Shown: positions 46,655 to 55,543 of the stretch, in pieces
Layout: every line of letters begins with the position of its first letter
How positions within the stretch are numbered: the first letter of the stretch is position 1
NCBI RefSeq assembly: GCF_007096355.1
Contig: NZ_VKDF01000004.1
Location: forward strand, 558,357-622,356
DNA length: 64,000 nucleotides
From: Paracoccus sp. M683
GTDB lineage: Bacteria > Pseudomonadota > Alphaproteobacteria > Rhodobacterales > Rhodobacteraceae
Reading direction: 5' to 3'
Translations under genes and position numbers: made by a program
Notes under the pieces: model-generated
The model's database searches: none
Told to the model about the DNA's origin: nothing
The model's input: the letters and a program-made list of their open reading frames with translations, nothing else

Positions 46655-47239
46655 ATGCACGGTCTGATCAATCGTTCGATCGAAGGTTTCTTGCGCGACA
46701 CCTATGGTGATGCGTTCTGGGCAGACATTGCCGATGCTTCCGGCATCGACGCCCGTGGTTTTCAAACTGTGCGGCACTATCCCGACACGGTCAGCTATGC
46801 GCTGATCAATCATGCGGCCTTGCGTCTGGACAAGCCGGAATCGGAACTGCTTGAAGATCTGGGTGCCTGGTTGGCACGGTTCGAACCGGTCCGTCGGCTG
46901 CTGCGCTTTTCTGGAAGCGATTTCATAGATTTCCTGCATACATTGGACGAACTGCAAGGACGCGCACATATGGTGATCCCTGATCTGGGCATGCCGAAGA
47001 TCAGGGTCGATTCCCCGGCCGATGATGAGGTTAGCGTGGTCATGCCCGATTGCTTCCGCGAATGGCGCAGCGTCATCGCCGGCGTCATCCGCAGCATGGC
47101 CGATGACTATGGCGCACTTGGGCTTATCGCGGTCGATGGCAATGCGGTGGTGGTCAAGATCTCGCACGAGGCGTTCAGCGAGGGGCGGGGATTCGAACTG
47201 GGTGGCGGATTGGAGCGAGTCGGCGGAGGGGTGCAGTGA
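46655..47239 (+). CDS. H-NOX (heme-NO-binding, HNOB) domain-like protein
   Basis: 194-aa stand-alone HNOB-fold protein. MHGLINRSIEGFLRDTYGDA matches the H-NOX N-terminus (compare MYGFVNHALELL of guanylate cyclase beta1), and FIDFLHTLDELQ with MVIPDLGMP matches the helix-F region and the following YPGM segment. By that alignment, the residue that should be the proximal heme histidine is Gln101 (LDELQ; beta1 has LDALH). The YxSxR motif that holds the heme propionates is not found; the stretch reads MPDCFRE (130-136). So heme binding is doubtful, though His95 and His105 lie near. GAGGGA precedes ATG 46655. It overlaps the HNOBA-GGDEF gene (ATGA). Confidence 0.8.
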   Translation: MHGLINRSIEGFLRDTYGDAFWADIADASGIDARGFQTVRHYPDTVSYALINHAALRLDKPESELLEDLGAWLARFEPVRRLLRFSGSDFIDFLHTLDELQGRAHMVIPDLGMPKIRVDSPADDEVSVVMPDCFREWRSVIAGVIRSMADDYGALGLIAVDGNAVVVKISHEAFSEGRGFELGGGLERVGGGVQ

Positions 47240-48339
47240 ACAGGTCCGGCACGCGCCTGAACCGACTGTCCGATTCCGTTGAGATGGCGCAGATCGACAG
47301 TGTTTCGGTGACGCCCGCGATGTTGAACGCGTTGTTGCCGATGCATCTGATCGTGGCACCCGATGGTGGAATTGACTCGGCCGGGCCGACATTGCGCAAG
47401 ATATTGCGGACCGGGGCGGTGCGAATGTCCGATGCCTTTGTCCTTACCCGCCCCGTCGCGCAGGAGGATGAGCACCAGACCTTGTTGCAGGCGGCACAAT
47501 CCGCCGAGCGGGTATTCCTGCGAATGATCGAGCCGCCCCATCTGACCCTGCGCGGTCACGCTGTCGCCCTGGGTTCGGGCCGGCTGCTGCTGAACCTTGG
47601 TTTCGGCATCGGGCTGGCCGATGCCGTTCGCGAGTTGGAGTTGAAGGACAGCGATTTTGCCCCCGCCGAACTGGCGATCGAGTTGCTGTTCCTGCACGAG
47701 GCGAACCGGGCTGTCATGGGCGAATTGTCCCGCTTCAACCTGCGCCTGGAAGAGGCGCGCGAAGTTGCCGAAACCCAGGCGTTTTCCGATCCGCTGACCG
47801 GTCTTTACAATCGGCGCGGGCTGGAATTGGCGCTGGCGATGGCGCTGCGAGCAGCCAATTCAGGCAATCCGCCGGTGGGTGGGGCTGCCGGGGCGGGGGC
47901 TGCCGGCTTTGCCTTGGCCCATTTGGATCTTGATCGTTTCAAAGAGGTGAATGATCAGCATGGTCACGCCGCTGGCGATCAGGTTTTGTGCCGTGTCGCG
48001 CGGGTTCTCAGCAGTGAAACCCGCAACAATGACACGGTCGCACGGGTCGGGGGGGATGAATTCGTGCTGATCCTGCCGGGTATGACCAGCGCCCCCGCGC
48101 TGGAGCGGTTGTCGGAACGGATCATTGCCGAAATCGAACGGCCCATCATCGTGGATAATGCCGAATGCGGCATTTCGGCCAGTATCGGCATCACCATGTC
48201 ATCCTTGTACGAGACCCCTCAGGCCGAACAGATGCTGGCCGATGCGGATGCGGCGCTGTACCGTTCGAAAAATGGCGGGCGTGCGCGGGCGAGCTTGCAT
48301 CAGAGTGACGCTGGCAGCGGAAGCGCGCGGGATACTTAG
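47236..48339 (+). CDS. HNOBA (H-NOX-associated) sensor-GGDEF diguanylate cyclase
   Basis: 367-aa cytoplasmic protein. Residues about 28-155 match the H-NOX-associated PAS-like domain of soluble guanylate cyclases: MLNALLPMHLIVAPDGGI, the LTLRGHAVALGSGRLLLNLG strand pair and LELKDSDFAPAELAIELLFL. A signalling helix (LSRFNLRLEEAREVAETQAF) leads to an intact GGDEF domain: DPLTGLYNRRG from 185, DRFKEVNDQHGHAAGDQ, active-site GGDEF at 272-276, and an RxxD product-inhibition site (RNND, 263-266). It should make c-di-GMP under control of the co-translated H-NOX-like protein. The gene order H-NOX, HNOBA, helix, cyclase copies the layout of soluble guanylate cyclase. Confidence 0.88.
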   Translation: MNRSGTRLNRLSDSVEMAQIDSVSVTPAMLNALLPMHLIVAPDGGIDSAGPTLRKILRTGAVRMSDAFVLTRPVAQEDEHQTLLQAAQSAERVFLRMIEPPHLTLRGHAVALGSGRLLLNLGFGIGLADAVRELELKDSDFAPAELAIELLFLHEANRAVMGELSRFNLRLEEAREVAETQAFSDPLTGLYNRRGLELALAMALRAANSGNPPVGGAAGAGAAGFALAHLDLDRFKEVNDQHGHAAGDQVLCRVARVLSSETRNNDTVARVGGDEFVLILPGMTSAPALERLSERIIAEIERPIIVDNAECGISASIGITMSSLYETPQAEQMLADADAALYRSKNGGRARASLHQSDAGSGSARDT

Positions 48340-48544
48340 GCTGCCGTTCCAGCGCGGTCGCCGCCATGTCGCGGGCAAGGGCGGGGTTCCGGGGCTGGTC
48401 GAAGGTTGCGCTGCCCGCGCAGGATCAGCCGTGGGTGTCATCGGCGGTCTGTCCGGATTTCAGTTGATTGGCGGTACGGTTTGGGGCCGCGGGCCGGCAG
48501 ATGCCCCGCTTGGAACATCCGGCTATAGCGGCTAAAGGGCGGTC

Positions 48545-49156
48545 ATGAGACATCATTTCCCCAGGGCCGAGCCCGGTATGCGGATCGGGTTGCTGGGCGG
48601 GTCCTTTGATCCGCCGCATGAGGGGCATGTCAACATCACAGAAGAGGCTTTGCGCCGGTTCGAGCTTGACCGCGTCTGGTGGCTGGTCAGCCCTGGCAAC
48701 CCGCTGAAGGCGCACGGGCCGGCACCTTTGGCCGACCGCATCGCCGCCGGCAGCACCTTGATGCAGGATCCGCGCGTTGTGGTAACGGGTATCGAAGCGG
48801 TGCTTGAGACGCGGATGACCGCCGATACCATTGCCGCCTTGCAGCGGCAGTATCCGCTGGTGCGCTTTGTCTGGCTGATGGGCGCCGACAATATGGCGCA
48901 GTTCAATCAGTGGGATCGTTGGCGCGAGATTGCGATGCGCGTGCCGATCGGCGTCTTGGCCCGGCCTGGCGCGCGGCTTGCGGCAAGAAACTCGGTCGCG
49001 GCGCGTATCCTGTGGTCCAGCCGGTTGCCAGAATATCGGGCACGTGAACTGGCGCTGGCGCAGCCGCCGGCCTGGGTGATGATCAATGTGCCCATGTCGA
49101 ACCTGTCATCGACGGCGCTGCGGGCCAAGGCCGCCCGCCAGGCCGTCCGAGGCTGA
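48545..49156 (+). CDS. nadD: Nicotinate-nucleotide adenylyltransferase
   Basis: 203-aa enzyme of NAD biosynthesis that joins nicotinate mononucleotide and ATP to deamido-NAD. The nucleotidyltransferase motif is [17 protein letters not shown] (HxGH type) and the C-terminal [14 protein letters not shown] is the SSTxxR motif. [20 protein letters not shown] is diagnostic. ATG 48545 follows AAGGGCGG; ATG 48578 (MRIGLLGG) is the alternative. The 205 bp upstream holds no convincing gene. Confidence 0.95.
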   Translation: MRHHFPRAEPGMRIGLLGGSFDPPHEGHVNITEEALRRFELDRVWWLVSPGNPLKAHGPAPLADRIAAGSTLMQDPRVVVTGIEAVLETRMTADTIAALQRQYPLVRFVWLMGADNMAQFNQWDRWREIAMRVPIGVLARPGARLAARNSVAARILWSSRLPEYRARELALAQPPAWVMINVPMSNLSSTALRAKAARQAVRG

Positions 49157-49285
49157 CGCCTTGGGGGAATGAGAGAAGGCTGATCATATCTGCGACAGCG
49201 CGCGGTCCATCCGGCGATTGCGGCTTTTCGCCTTCTGGCCAAGGGCTATAACGCCAGCAATACAAGACGACGGAGGCATGCCGTG

Positions 49286-50761
49286 ATGCAGGCTTTGAAC
49301 AGGCGGAAGTTTCTGGCGGCGTCAGCCGGCCTGCTTGGATTGCGTGGCGCAGGTGCGCTGGCACAGGATCTGGCCGGGCAAGGCCTGCCCGCGCGGCCGC
49401 CCCGGCGCCCGGTCCCCTCGACCGAGGCGATGATTGCCGGTTCGGATCTGCGGGGCGTGGTTGGATATGCGGCGGCGGACATGGCCACGGGCCGGCTGGT
49501 CGAGACAGGCAATGCCGATCTGCCGCTGCCGCCGGCCAGCACGTTGAAGGCGGTAACGGCGCTTTATGCGCTGGACCGCCTGGGGGGCGATTTCCGTTTT
49601 CGAACGCGGGTGATCCGGTCGGGCGATCTGCTGATCCTTGCCGGCGGGGGGGATCCGGTGCTGACGACCGATGATCTGGCGCGCCTGGCCGAGGCAACGG
49701 CAGCCAGCGGCCAGAAAAGCCCGGCGCGCTTTGCCGTCTGGGGTGGGGCCTTGCCCCGCATCGACGAGTTAGAGCCGGGGCAGGCCGTGCATCTGTCCTA
49801 TAATCCGGCGATTTCGGGGATGATCCTGAATTTCAACAGGGTCCATCTGGGCTGGCGGCAAAAGGCGGGCGAGTATCAGCTGTCGCTGGAGGCACGGGCG
49901 GATGCGCATTCCCCGCGCGCCTATACCATTACGGCCCGTGCGGGCGCGCAGTCGCAGCTTTTCACCTATTCCACCGATGAGCGGAAAGAAAACTGGGTGA
50001 TCTCGCGCGCGGCCATGGGGCGGCAGGGCAGCCGCTGGTTGCCGGTGCGCCGACCCGAATTGTACGCCGGCGATGTTTTCCAGACGCTGTGCCGGGCCAA
50101 GGGTCTGGTTCTGCCCACGCCCGAGGTGATCGACACCCTGCCCGAAGGCGCCGAGATTGCCGCGATCGACAGCCCGCCGCTGCGCCAGATACTGTTGGGG
50201 ATGATGCGCTATTCCACCAATCTGACGGCCGAGGTTGCCGGGCTGCGGGCCAGCGGGGCGGCGACGGTGGCGGGTTCGGCAGTGGCGATGCAGGAGTGGT
50301 GGCAGGCTGCCGGGATCGAGGGCGAAGTCCGTTTTGCCGATCACTCGGGCCTGTCGGCCGAAAGCCGCGTGACCGCGCGCGGGCTGGCGATGTTGATGGC
50401 CGGTTATGGCGGGCGCAGCGGGCTGCGCGAGCTGATGAAGGACGCCCCACTGGTCAATGATCTGGGGCGCCAGCCGGGCCAGCGGGCGCGGGTCGAGGCC
50501 AAGACCGGGACGCTGAACTTTGTCTCGAATCTGGCGGGCTATGCGGCGGGGCCGGAGGGCAAGGATATTGCCTTTGCGATCCTCTGCGCCGATCTGCCAC
50601 GTCGCGCGCAGACCGAGGGGCAGGAACTGCCCGCCGGCGTCTCGACCTGGACCAGGCGCGCAAAATCGTTGCAAAGACAGCTTATCGAAGGTTGGGTTGC
50701 CCCTGGCCGCGCACCCGCGGCTATAGCTGGCGGTGTCGAACCTGCGCTGACAGTTCAATAG
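49286..50761 (+). CDS. dacB: D-alanyl-D-alanine carboxypeptidase/endopeptidase (PBP4, DacB)
   Basis: 491-aa periplasmic penicillin-binding protein of peptidase family S13, which trims peptidoglycan stem peptides or crosslinks. The SxxK motif is Ser85-Thr-Leu-Lys88 (PASTLKAV), SxN is in YSTNLTAEV and KTG in AKTGTLNF. The N-terminus NRRKFLAASAGLLGLRG looks like a twin-arginine signal ending at ALAQ, so export by Tat is possible. GGAGG at 49272-49276 supports ATG 49286. The 3' end overlaps the convergent TerB-like gene by 41 bp. Confidence 0.92.
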   Translation: MQALNRRKFLAASAGLLGLRGAGALAQDLAGQGLPARPPRRPVPSTEAMIAGSDLRGVVGYAAADMATGRLVETGNADLPLPPASTLKAVTALYALDRLGGDFRFRTRVIRSGDLLILAGGGDPVLTTDDLARLAEATAASGQKSPARFAVWGGALPRIDELEPGQAVHLSYNPAISGMILNFNRVHLGWRQKAGEYQLSLEARADAHSPRAYTITARAGAQSQLFTYSTDERKENWVISRAAMGRQGSRWLPVRRPELYAGDVFQTLCRAKGLVLPTPEVIDTLPEGAEIAAIDSPPLRQILLGMMRYSTNLTAEVAGLRASGAATVAGSAVAMQEWWQAAGIEGEVRFADHSGLSAESRVTARGLAMLMAGYGGRSGLRELMKDAPLVNDLGRQPGQRARVEAKTGTLNFVSNLAGYAAGPEGKDIAFAILCADLPRRAQTEGQELPAGVSTWTRRAKSLQRQLIEGWVAPGRAPAAIAGGVEPALTVQ

Positions 50762-51143
50762 CCGCCGCATGCAGGCGCGAGATGTTCAACTCGTGCCGGA
50801 TTTCGGCCAGCATGGCGATCTCGCCTTCATACAGCCGGCCATCGGCGGCGCCGACATCGCAGGCCATGGCATAGGCGGTTTCATACAGCCGTTCGGGCAG
50901 CGCCTCGCGCACCAGACCAAACAGTGCGTCCAGCCCGTCCTCTTCCTCGAACAGGCTGATCACGGTCTGGCTGACCGGGCGAATGCGGTCGGTATCGTAT
51001 TCGGCGAAGATCGGCATGTGATCGACCATCCGTTGAATGGCGACCAGTTCGGATGTGCGCATGGTTTCATCCGAGGCAGAGGTGGCGACCATAACGGCAA
51101 CCAGCGCATCGCAGGGCGAGAAAGAGGGCAGGTCGGTCGTCAT
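50721..51143 (-). CDS. TerB-like protein
   Basis: 140-aa soluble helical protein of the TerB/DjlA-N-terminal-like group: PCDALVAVMVATSASDETMR, TSELVAIQRMV, CDVGAADGRLYEGEIAMLAE and IRHELNI carry the acidic DxxxxxxE repeats typical of TerB folds, which bind metal in some members. Tellurite resistance is not implied, since no other ter genes are nearby. ATG 51143 sits in a translation start region (ACGGAGATTTCC-ATGAC) that is repeated almost exactly at the divergent lysyl-tRNA synthetase gene. Confidence 0.75.
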   Translation of the reverse strand: MTTDLPSFSPCDALVAVMVATSASDETMRTSELVAIQRMVDHMPIFAEYDTDRIRPVSQTVISLFEEEDGLDALFGLVREALPERLYETAYAMACDVGAADGRLYEGEIAMLAEIRHELNISRLHAAAIELSAQVRHRQL

Positions 51144-51230
51144 GGAAATCTCCGTTCTTTGAGGGCAAATTATTGACGATCCGCCGGGGTTTCAATAAGC
51201 CCGCCGCACCTGATCTGACGGAGATTTCCC

Positions 51231-52823
51231 ATGACCACCCTGCGCGATGCCGCAATGACCTCCAAGGCCTGGCCCTTTGAAGAGGCGCGCCGGGTGTTGA
51301 AACGCTATGAAAAGGCGCCGCCGGAAAAGGGGTATGTGCTGTTCGAGACAGGCTATGGCCCCTCGGGCCTGCCCCATATCGGCACCTTTGGCGAGGTGGC
51401 GCGGACGACGATGATCCGCCGCGCCTTTGAGGTGATCAGCGACATTCCGACCCGGCTGATCTGCTTCTCGGACGATCTGGACGGGATGCGCAAGGTGCCG
51501 GAAAACGTGCCGAACACGGATATGCTGAAGCAGCATTTGCAAGAGCCGCTGACCACGGTGCCCGATCCGTTCGGTGAATTCCCCAGCTTTGGCGACCATA
51601 ACAACGCCATGCTGCGCCGGTTCCTGGATACCTTTGGCTTCCAGTATGAATTCGTCAGCGCGACCGAGTTCTATCGCAGCGGCCAGTTCGACGACACGCT
51701 GCTGCTGGCCGCCGAACGCTATGACGCGATCATGGAGGTGATGCTGGCATCCCTGCGCGAGGAACGTCAGCAGACCTATAGCTGCTTCCTGCCGATCAGC
51801 CCCAAGACGGGCCGGGTCCTTTATGTGCCGATCAAGCATGTGGACGCCAAGAACGGCACCATCACCTATGACGACGAGGAGGGCGTGGAAACCACGCTGC
51901 CCGTCACCGGCGGCAATGTGAAGCTGCAATGGAAGCCCGATTTCGGTGCGCGTTGGGCCGCGCTGGATGTCGATTTCGAGATGTATGGCAAGGATCACAG
52001 CACCAATACGCCGATCTATGACGGCATTTGCGAGATCCTGGGCGGGCGCAAGCCTGAACATTTCACCTATGAGCTGTTCCTGGATCAGCACGGGCAAAAG
52101 ATCAGCAAATCAAAGGGTAACGGGCTTTCCATCGACGAATGGCTGACCTATGCTGCGACCGAAAGCCTGTCCTACTTCATGTATCAGAAGCCCAAGACGG
52201 CCAAGCGGATGTATTTCGATGTCATCCCCAAGGCGGTGGATGAATATCACCAGCAGCTGCGCGCCTATCCCGACCAGACGCCCGATCAGCAGGCCGCGAA
52301 CCCGGTCTGGCACATTCATGGCGGCGACGTGCCGGCCTCGGATATGGTGGTGCCGTTCCAGATGCTGCTGAACCTCGCCTCGGTGGCCGGGGCCAAGGAC
52401 AAGGATGGGCTGTGGGGCTTTATCCGCCGCTATGCCCCCGAGGCCAGCCCCGAGACGCATCCCGGTCTGGATCAGGCGGCGGGCTTTGCCGTGCGCTATT
52501 TCAACGATTTCGTCGCACCCGAGCGGGTGTTCCGCGCGCCGACCGAGATCGAGCGTCGCGCCATCGAGGATCTGGCCGGCCGGCTGGCCGCATGGGCTCA
52601 GCCCGCGGACCCCGAGGCGCTGCAATCCATGGTCTTTGCCGTCGGCAAGGATCACGGGTTCGAGCCGTTGCGGGATTGGTTCGGCGCGCTTTATCAGGTG
52701 CTGCTGGGTGCCGATCAGGGGCCGCGTTTCGGTGGTTTCATCGCGCTTTATGGCATTGACGAAACCCGCACCCTGATCGAGCGGGCGCTGGCGGGCGAGC
52801 TGATCGCCAAGACCGAAGCCTGA
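51231..52823 (+). CDS. lysK: Lysyl-tRNA synthetase, class I
   Basis: 530-aa class I lysyl-tRNA synthetase, the archaeal-type enzyme found in many alphaproteobacteria in place of class II LysS. The HIGH-like motif is HIGT (49-52) in [14 protein letters not shown] and the KMSKS-like motif is KISKSKG (290-296). The alpha-helix-bundle anticodon domain follows. The start region is ACGGAGATTTCCC-ATGACC. Essential for charging tRNA-Lys unless a second enzyme exists elsewhere. Confidence 0.96.
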   Translation: MTTLRDAAMTSKAWPFEEARRVLKRYEKAPPEKGYVLFETGYGPSGLPHIGTFGEVARTTMIRRAFEVISDIPTRLICFSDDLDGMRKVPENVPNTDMLKQHLQEPLTTVPDPFGEFPSFGDHNNAMLRRFLDTFGFQYEFVSATEFYRSGQFDDTLLLAAERYDAIMEVMLASLREERQQTYSCFLPISPKTGRVLYVPIKHVDAKNGTITYDDEEGVETTLPVTGGNVKLQWKPDFGARWAALDVDFEMYGKDHSTNTPIYDGICEILGGRKPEHFTYELFLDQHGQKISKSKGNGLSIDEWLTYAATESLSYFMYQKPKTAKRMYFDVIPKAVDEYHQQLRAYPDQTPDQQAANPVWHIHGGDVPASDMVVPFQMLLNLASVAGAKDKDGLWGFIRRYAPEASPETHPGLDQAAGFAVRYFNDFVAPERVFRAPTEIERRAIEDLAGRLAAWAQPADPEALQSMVFAVGKDHGFEPLRDWFGALYQVLLGADQGPRFGGFIALYGIDETRTLIERALAGELIAKTEA

Positions 52824-52959
52824 TCCTGCCGCCATCACCTGTTGCGCGTCGCCATGTTGCGGCGCGCGCAGGGGTTACCGGGCGTTAACACTTTCTCAAC
52901 TATTTCTTTACCCGGTCATGCGGCCTGCCACCGGCGGGCATGAATTCGGGAGATGGTTG

Positions 52960-55254
52960 ATGAATATTGCGATCACGGACGGGCTGCAACTGATGCCTCC
53001 GGCTTTTCGGGCGGGGCTTTCAGTCTGGTCCAGCGGGGACGGCACGCCGGGCAGCGCGACATGGGCGAGTGCGTCGAACGCGGCGATCGTGCCGGCCGAT
53101 CAGGATTTCGGCACCTGCCTGGAAATCATCAAGACCAGTACCACCACACGCATCCGCTTCAAGGGCGAGACGCCGATGATCCCCGGCGTCTATCTGCGCA
53201 TCTCGGCCCGGCTGAAGGCGATGGCTGGTGCGCGGCCCAGTGTGCGCATTGCCGGTTGGGCAGGCGACGGGCAGCGCAATCATGTGGACGGCCTGCCGGA
53301 AACCGGGCAGGCAGTGGCGCTGCCCGGCTATGGCCAGATCATCGAGGTCAGCGCCATCGTCGGCGTGGGTGCCCGCAACGGCGTCGATCTTAGTTGGGGG
53401 GCACAGCCGGTCTATGGCCATTTCGGGCTGGATCTGACCGGCTCGAACGGCGGCGCGGTGCGCATCGAATCCATCCGCATCGAGGATGTCACCTCGGCCT
53501 TCCTGCCCGAGCTGATCGACTGGGTCGATGTGCGTGATTTCGGTGCCGTCGGCAATGGCGTTGCCGATGATCGGGCGGCGTTTCTGGCCGCCGATAGTGC
53601 CAGCCAGGGGCGCGAAATCCTGGTGCCGGAAGGCGTGTTCCGCATCGGAAGCACGCTGTCGATCAACGCGCCGATCCGCTTTGTCGGTCGCTTGACCGCG
53701 CCAACCGATGCCCGCATTTCCTTTCTGCAAAGCTTTGATTTTCCGACCTATGCCGATGCTTTCGCGGATGAGACATTGGGGCTGAAGAAGGCCATCCAGG
53801 CCCTGCTTGGTTTTACGGACCATGTCTCGCTGGACCTGCGCGGTCGACGGGTCGACCTGACCGAACCGGTCGTCGTCAGCGAAGTCGCGCCGGGGGTGCA
53901 GAACTTTTTCAACCGCCGCAACATCATCAATGGCGAGATCCGTCTGGTCGAGGGCCCTGCCTGGAATACCCGCATCGTGACCAGCCAGGCTACCTATGAC
54001 ACCGCGGATTCCCAGACGCTGAGCAATGTCATCAACGTCGCCGCCATCGAGGTCGGCAGCCGCATCGAGGGCAATGGCGTCGGCCGCGAGGTCTATGTCA
54101 GCGGGCGCGATGTGGCGCAGCGGACGCTGACCCTGTCTGCGCCGCTTCATGGCGGGTCTGGAACGCGCAGCTATACCTTCCACCGCTATCGCTATGCGCT
54201 GGATTTCTCGGATGTGAATCAGATTCAGCGGTTCGGTTTTTCCGGCATCGTCTTCAACTGCGACAGCATCGGCAGCGCGGTCATGTTGCCGGGCACAGGG
54301 GGGCTGTTCTCGTTCCGCGACTGCATGTTCGAGGCGCCCAAGGATCGCGGGATCACCTCGATCGGGCGCGGATGTCAGGGGCTGCTGGTCGATCAGTGTG
54401 ATTTCAGGTCCAGCGAAACCGCGCTGCTGGCCCATGAGCGCAAGTCGATCGCGATCAATGTGAACGCCAACGATGCCAAGATCCGCCACAACCGCTTTGT
54501 CCGGTTCGCGCATTTCATGGTGACCTATGGCGGCGGCCATATCATCACCGGCAATCACTGGTTCCAGGGCGATGCTTCCGAGGACGGGCTGCGCACGGCC
54601 GGGCTGGTGCTGACCCAGGTGAACCCGATGATCACCATCAGCGGCAACTATGTCGACAATGCCTCGATCGAGTGGACCAACGAACATTCGGTCGACCCGG
54701 CCTTTGTCGGTGGTGGCCACAGCTTTGGCGGGCTGACCATTTCGAACAACACCTTCCTGTGCGACAAGACCGTCGCCTGGTTTTCCTGGCTGGTGATCAA
54801 GCCTTTCGGATCGGGTCAGTTCGTTCACGGGATGAACGTGTCGGGCAATGTGTTCAAATCGCTTTATACAAAGGTCGACCGGATCGAGCGGGTCGACACC
54901 ACCCACGCGGATCTGGACTATACCCGGATGCGGAATATCCGCTTTTCCGGTAACAGCCTGATCGGGGTAAAGACCTATGTTGAAAACCCGGTGACCGTCA
55001 CCCACACCCAGAACACGGCCAGCCGCAGCTGGACCTTGCCGGCCATCGAGGGGCTGCCCTTCCTGGGCTGGGCAAAGGTGGTGCAATCGGTGGTCCTGAC
55101 CGCGGCGCTGACCCAGGATAGCGGGGCGCAGGTCTATGAGATGCCCTGGCTTCAGACCTCGCTTGGCGCAACCAAGCGGCAGGTCCGGCTGAACTGGGGA
55201 ACCGCCGTCAAGGGGCGGGTGTCGCTGCAATTGCGTATGGATAACCCCGACTGA
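52960..55254 (+). CDS. Large parallel beta-helix protein (glycosyl hydrolase 28/pectate lyase-like)
   Basis: 764-aa protein. Residues about 1-190 form a carbohydrate-binding-like beta domain (GLQLMPPAFRAGLSVWSSGD, MIPGVYLRISARLKA). Then VDVRDFGAVGNGVADDRAAF is the pectate-lyase-3/GH28-like entry to a right-handed beta-helix with repeated strand-N turns (FSGIVFNCDSIG, NAKIRHNRFVRF-like rungs). No signal peptide is visible. No GH28 catalytic triad stands out, so it may bind or modify a polysaccharide rather than hydrolyse pectin. GGGAGA supports ATG 52960 over ATG 52918. It stands alone between lysK and acs and ends at a strong hairpin. Confidence 0.8.
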   Translation: MNIAITDGLQLMPPAFRAGLSVWSSGDGTPGSATWASASNAAIVPADQDFGTCLEIIKTSTTTRIRFKGETPMIPGVYLRISARLKAMAGARPSVRIAGWAGDGQRNHVDGLPETGQAVALPGYGQIIEVSAIVGVGARNGVDLSWGAQPVYGHFGLDLTGSNGGAVRIESIRIEDVTSAFLPELIDWVDVRDFGAVGNGVADDRAAFLAADSASQGREILVPEGVFRIGSTLSINAPIRFVGRLTAPTDARISFLQSFDFPTYADAFADETLGLKKAIQALLGFTDHVSLDLRGRRVDLTEPVVVSEVAPGVQNFFNRRNIINGEIRLVEGPAWNTRIVTSQATYDTADSQTLSNVINVAAIEVGSRIEGNGVGREVYVSGRDVAQRTLTLSAPLHGGSGTRSYTFHRYRYALDFSDVNQIQRFGFSGIVFNCDSIGSAVMLPGTGGLFSFRDCMFEAPKDRGITSIGRGCQGLLVDQCDFRSSETALLAHERKSIAINVNANDAKIRHNRFVRFAHFMVTYGGGHIITGNHWFQGDASEDGLRTAGLVLTQVNPMITISGNYVDNASIEWTNEHSVDPAFVGGGHSFGGLTISNNTFLCDKTVAWFSWLVIKPFGSGQFVHGMNVSGNVFKSLYTKVDRIERVDTTHADLDYTRMRNIRFSGNSLIGVKTYVENPVTVTHTQNTASRSWTLPAIEGLPFLGWAKVVQSVVLTAALTQDSGAQVYEMPWLQTSLGATKRQVRLNWGTAVKGRVSLQLRMDNPD

Positions 55255-55293
55255 CAGGTTCCGGTCAGTCCCTGCTGCCGGTCCGCCGGCCCG

Positions 55294-55323
55294 CGCCGCC
55301 GCAGTCTGACTGCGGCGGCGTTT
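55294..55323 (+). terminator. Terminator after the beta-helix gene
   Basis: CGCCGCCGCA pairs with TGCGGCGGCG around GTCTGAC (55294-55320), followed by TTT. The T-run is short but the stem is very stable. Confidence 0.65.
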
Positions 55324-55359
55324 CGGTATCTGGACCAAAGTACTGCTCTCATTCTTGTG

Positions 55360-55430
55360 AATGATTTACAATTATCTTCTAATCTTGGTGAATAAATTTA
55401 CAAAACTTTCCTTATAAAAAAATGATTTAC
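55360..55430. promoter_or_regulatory. AT-rich acs upstream region with three phased repeats
   Basis: Between the beta-helix gene and acs, the DNA becomes strongly AT-rich at 55340-55440. AATGATTTAC occurs at 55360 and 55421, and a close variant AATAAATTTAC at 55391; their TTTAC cores are 32 and 29 bp apart, close to three helical turns each. They look like sites for an activator or repressor of acs. No clear promoter boxes can be fixed by eye. Confidence 0.5.
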
Positions 55431-55543
55431 GCGAATGGGTGGTTTGTGATTAACATTCTTCGAAACCCGTGATCCGGGTTCGTCCGCCGGGCCAGCCGGC
55501 GGGGGATCGGATCCGGCGCGCAGACCATGAGGAGGGGGATGTC

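Noticed and set aside
48125..48535. 136-aa plus-strand frame spanning the cyclase 3' end and the gap before nadD
   Set aside because: Most of it overlaps the GGDEF gene out of frame; the rest has no coding character or Shine-Dalgarno.
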